64,000 nt of DNA from NCBI GenBank assembly GCA_902610255.1, contig CACLUX010000003.1, forward strand, positions 1 through 64,000. Direction: 5' to 3'. Of the stretch, positions 61,557-64,000 are shown piece after piece. Source of the stretch: an uncultured Alphaproteobacteria bacterium. Lineage in GTDB: Bacteria > Pseudomonadota > Alphaproteobacteria > HIMB59. A program made the translations under genes and the position numbers. Under the pieces are notes generated by a model, which was not told the DNA's origin, made no database searches, and saw nothing but the letters and a program-made list of their open reading frames with translations. Position 1 is the stretch's first letter. Each line of letters begins with the position of its first letter.

Positions 61557-62642
61557 ATGAAGTGCGGAATTATAGGCTTACCAAATGTTGGCAAGTCAAC
61601 ATTATTTAATGCTTTATGCGAAAATGAACAAGCTCTAGCAGCCAATTATCCTTTTGCAACAATTGACCCAAATAGCTCTTTAGTAAGAGTGCCAGATGAT
61701 AGAATTCAAAAGATTGCTGCAATATGCAACCCACAAAAAATAATTCCTGCAGCTTTTGAAATAGTTGATATTGCAGGTCTAGTAAAGGGAGCCTCTAAAG
61801 GAGAGGGTCTTGGGAATGCTTTTTTATCTCATATTCGCTCAGTTAATGCGTTATTTCATATTGTAAGATGTTTTGAAGATGATGATATACAACACGTTGA
61901 AAATAGAATTAATCCTCTCGAAGATATAAAAATAATTAATGCTGAATTAGCTTTATCTGATCTGGAGATCTTGGAAAAAAATTATCAGAAACTAAAAAAA
62001 ACTCAAAAAACAGATGATGATAAAAAAAAGATATTGATAATTGAAAAAGCAATAGATCTTATCTCTAAAGAAAAAGGAATTTTTAATAACTTAAATAGAG
62101 ATGAGATTGAATATTTGCATATCTTTCAACTTATATCCATTAAACCTGTTGTATATGTTTGCAATGTTGATGAAAATTCATCTGTCAACGGAAATGCATA
62201 CACTAAGTCTATTGAGGAATATTCTAAATTGAATAACTCGGAGATATTGATTGTAAGTGCTAAAATTGAATCTGAAATTTCACAAATAAACGATCATGAA
62301 GAAAAAAAAATGTTTCTTGATAGTATAGGCCTTAAAGAAACCGGTCTTAAAAGAGTTATTAAAAAAGGTTATGAGCTTTTAAATTATATAAATTTTTTTA
62401 CTGCTGGTGAAAAAGAGCTAAGAGCATGGACGATTATTAGAGGTACGTTAGCACCTAATGCTGCTGGAGAAATTCATAGTGATATGGAAAAAGGTTTTAT
62501 TAGAGCTGAGACAATTTCATATGAAGATTATATTGAATACAAGGGAGAAAGTGGCGCTAAAGAAAAAGGAAAGTTAAGATTGGAGGGAAAAGAATATGTA
62601 GTCAAAGATGGCGATATTATCCACTTCTTATTTAATGTTTAA
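61557..62642 (+). CDS. ychF: Redox-regulated ATPase YchF
   Basis: A 361-residue Obg-family P-loop ATPase. G1 is [29 protein letters not shown] and [21 protein letters not shown] (in part: [15 protein letters not shown]) follow, along with a coiled-coil insertion and a C-terminal TGS domain ([18 protein letters not shown]). It associates with ribosomes. Its 3' end overlaps petC by 11 bases, convergent. Confidence 0.95.
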   Translation: MKCGIIGLPNVGKSTLFNALCENEQALAANYPFATIDPNSSLVRVPDDRIQKIAAICNPQKIIPAAFEIVDIAGLVKGASKGEGLGNAFLSHIRSVNALFHIVRCFEDDDIQHVENRINPLEDIKIINAELALSDLEILEKNYQKLKKTQKTDDDKKKILIIEKAIDLISKEKGIFNNLNRDEIEYLHIFQLISIKPVVYVCNVDENSSVNGNAYTKSIEEYSKLNNSEILIVSAKIESEISQINDHEEKKMFLDSIGLKETGLKRVIKKGYELLNYINFFTAGEKELRAWTIIRGTLAPNAAGEIHSDMEKGFIRAETISYEDYIEYKGESGAKEKGKLRLEGKEYVVKDGDIIHFLFNV

Positions 62643-63384
62643 TATTTCTCCAAATTTGTTGTTTAGAAATATAGGCTAAGACGAACAATACCAATAAAAA
62701 TAATATCACTTTTAAACCCATTCTCTTTCGGTCCTCTAAGCTAGGCTCAGCTGCCCAAGCTAAAAAAGTTGTAACATCTGTTGTCATTTGATCCATTGTG
62801 CTTTCAGTTCCATCATCATAATCAACAAGACCATCAGACAAAGGAGATGTCATGGCAATTAGATTACCTGCCATAAATTTATTATAGTGTTGACCTTTTG
62901 GAACTTTCATATTCTCTGGTGGATCAACATATCCAAGCAACAATGCTTTAATGTAATCAGCACCTTTAGGTCTGGCTTTAACTATTAAAGATAAATCAGG
63001 TGGGTAAGCTCCGTTATTGGCAGCTCTAGCAGCATTTTCATTAAGATATGGGTTAACAAACTGATCTGAGGGAATTCCGTCTCTTTCAAACATTTCTCCT
63101 TCATCATTTGGTCCATCTAAAACTAAGTGTTCGGCTGCAATAGCTTTAATATGATCTTCACTAAAACCAAGGTCCGCTAAATTTCTATAAGACAAATAAT
63201 TCATGGAATGGCATCCAGCGCAAACTTCTCTATAAACTTTTAAACCTCTTTGAGCTGAGGCACGATCATATGTACCGAAAAAACCTTTCCAAGACCAATC
63301 ATATTTTGGAATATCAATTTTAGCTCCAGCACCATACAAATTGAAACTAAAAAGTAAAAAAATGGCCAGTAGAGCTTTTCTCAT
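62632..63384 (-). CDS. petC: Ubiquinol-cytochrome c reductase, cytochrome c1
   Basis: A 250-residue haem protein with a signal peptide (LLAIFLLFSFNLYG). The haem site CAGCH lies in EVCAGCHSMNYLSYRNLADL near 55-74, the region ending in NNGAYPPDLSLIVKARP holds the Pro-rich segment, and the axial Met is in the NMKVPKG/NLIAMTSPLSDG part. One C-terminal membrane anchor is present. It is the third core subunit of the bc1 complex, one base after petB on the same strand. Confidence 0.95.
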   Translation of the reverse strand: MRKALLAIFLLFSFNLYGAGAKIDIPKYDWSWKGFFGTYDRASAQRGLKVYREVCAGCHSMNYLSYRNLADLGFSEDHIKAIAAEHLVLDGPNDEGEMFERDGIPSDQFVNPYLNENAARAANNGAYPPDLSLIVKARPKGADYIKALLLGYVDPPENMKVPKGQHYNKFMAGNLIAMTSPLSDGLVDYDDGTESTMDQMTTDVTTFLAWAAEPSLEDRKRMGLKVILFLLVLFVLAYISKQQIWRNIKH

Positions 63385-63385
63385 A

Positions 63386-64000
63386 TTAGGCTTTTTTGCT
63401 TTGCAAATAATTTGTGATAGTTAGAGGTTGTCGTGGTGTTTCTAAAAATCCTACAAGTGGGGCTAAAACAAATATAAACAAAAACCAATATGCAGTTCCA
63501 ATCCTTGAGATAAGTACATAAAGACCTTCAGCAGGTTTACCTCCAACATACATAAGAACCAAAAAGTTTACAGCAAACAAGAGAACACAGTATCTCCAGA
63601 TAGGTCTAAATAAACATGATCTAACTTTAGATGTGTCCAGCCATGGTAGTAAGCCTAATGCTAGAATGGAGCTAAACATAGCTATCACACCGCCTAGTTT
63701 ATCTGGAATAGCTCTAAGTATTGCATAGAAAGGTAGAAAGTACCACTCAGGCACAATATGTGCAGGAGTTACCATAGGGTTAGCTTTGATGTAATTATCG
63801 GAGTGGCCTAAAATATTTGGGTAATAAAAGAGAATAAATGCCAAAATGATAAAGAAAAATATTGTAGCATTTAAATCTTTAATAGTTACGTATGGATGAA
63901 AACTCACTGTTTCATCCCAGCTTTGCGGCTCTGTGCCAGTCGGATTATTAGAACCAGTCATATGCAGTGTAATTACGTGAAAGACTACTAAACCGACAAT
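63386..64000 (-). CDS. petB: Cytochrome b (C-terminal part; 5' end beyond window)
   Basis: The frame is open to the window edge, giving the last ~204 residues. TLHMTGSNNPTG near the edge is the segment after the second haem-binding helix, HIVPEWYFLPFYAILRAIPDK holds the PEWY motif of the quinol oxidation site, and helices E-H follow. The internal ATG at 63961 is not a true start. It forms an operon with petC; the Rieske gene petA would be upstream, outside the window. Confidence 0.95.
   Translation of the reverse strand: MVGLVVFHVITLHMTGSNNPTGTEPQSWDETVSFHPYVTIKDLNATIFFFIILAFILFYYPNILGHSDNYIKANPMVTPAHIVPEWYFLPFYAILRAIPDKLGGVIAMFSSILALGLLPWLDTSKVRSCLFRPIWRYCVLLFAVNFLVLMYVGGKPAEGLYVLISRIGTAYWFLFIFVLAPLVGFLETPRQPLTITNYLQSKKA

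Overview
The window is strongly AT-rich, densely packed and almost free of spacer DNA. Its gene blocks are alphaproteobacterial: a split three-subunit pntAA-pntAB-pntB transhydrogenase, coq9 divergent from rpsU, ilvE-MarR-OmpR-kinase (petP/petR order), proC-ybjN-lgt-midA-pgeF-prs-rplY-pth-ychF, and petB-petC. Together with the base bias and tight packing this suggests a streamlined marine alphaproteobacterium of the SAR11/HIMB59 kind. I cannot settle the exact lineage from sequence alone.

Left part (1-6.76 kb): small membrane proteins, a secreted FG-GAP/UnbV protein, and a divergent pair made of a circularly permuted ATP-grasp enzyme and an Anbu proteasome-like peptidase. A 26-residue peptide with nine cysteines, a methyltransferase and two small membrane proteins follow.

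6.77-14.63 kb is an accessory hot spot built on one tRNA-Thr(GGT) gene. One intact tRNA (14554-14628) lies at the right end. To its left are three truncated 5' halves (6777, 10612, 13071) and one inverted 3' half (12111-12155), all broken at the anticodon loop. They divide the region into four small islands, and no integrase gene is present in any of them. The cargo is a HelD-type helicase with a small zinc/TM protein, two different secreted PL5-like (alginate-lyase-fold) proteins, and a pair of small membrane proteins. The islands carry tandem 7-10 bp repeats with a period of about 10 bp near their ends. Three of them bring a duplicated promoter plus tRNA 5' half. Reversing 10642-12155 on paper would rebuild a second intact tRNA, so that segment looks inverted. 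I interpret the locus as a stack of integrase-less, trans-mobilised satellite elements, and it is the most interesting part of the window.

14.66-25.9 kb: a candidate structured RNA, a one-cysteine Bcp peroxiredoxin, L-2-hydroxyglutarate oxidase with a thioesterase, a beta-hydroxyacid dehydrogenase with a BASS transporter, a DsbA-like protein, an IMPase, and an operon of aldehyde dehydrogenase, PuuA-like glutamine synthetase homologue and Fe-dependent alcohol dehydrogenase. That operon probably serves amine or amino-alcohol catabolism by gamma-glutamylation.

25.9-48.2 kb: core genes. These include coq9/rpsU, pnt, an ABC1 kinase, pepF, pyk, an aspartate aminotransferase, uvrB, a Ca2+/Na+ antiporter, an AsmA-like protein, gshB-gshA, a lytic transglycosylase lipoprotein, an M17 aminopeptidase, htpG and a LysR regulator. 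48.2-64 kb: uvrC (interrupted near its 5' end by a one-base frameshift in a T6 run), pgsA-moaD-moaE, ilvE, a MarR/response-regulator/kinase set, csaA, proC, lgt, prs, rplY, pth, ychF and the cytochrome bc1 genes petC and petB. petB runs off the right edge.
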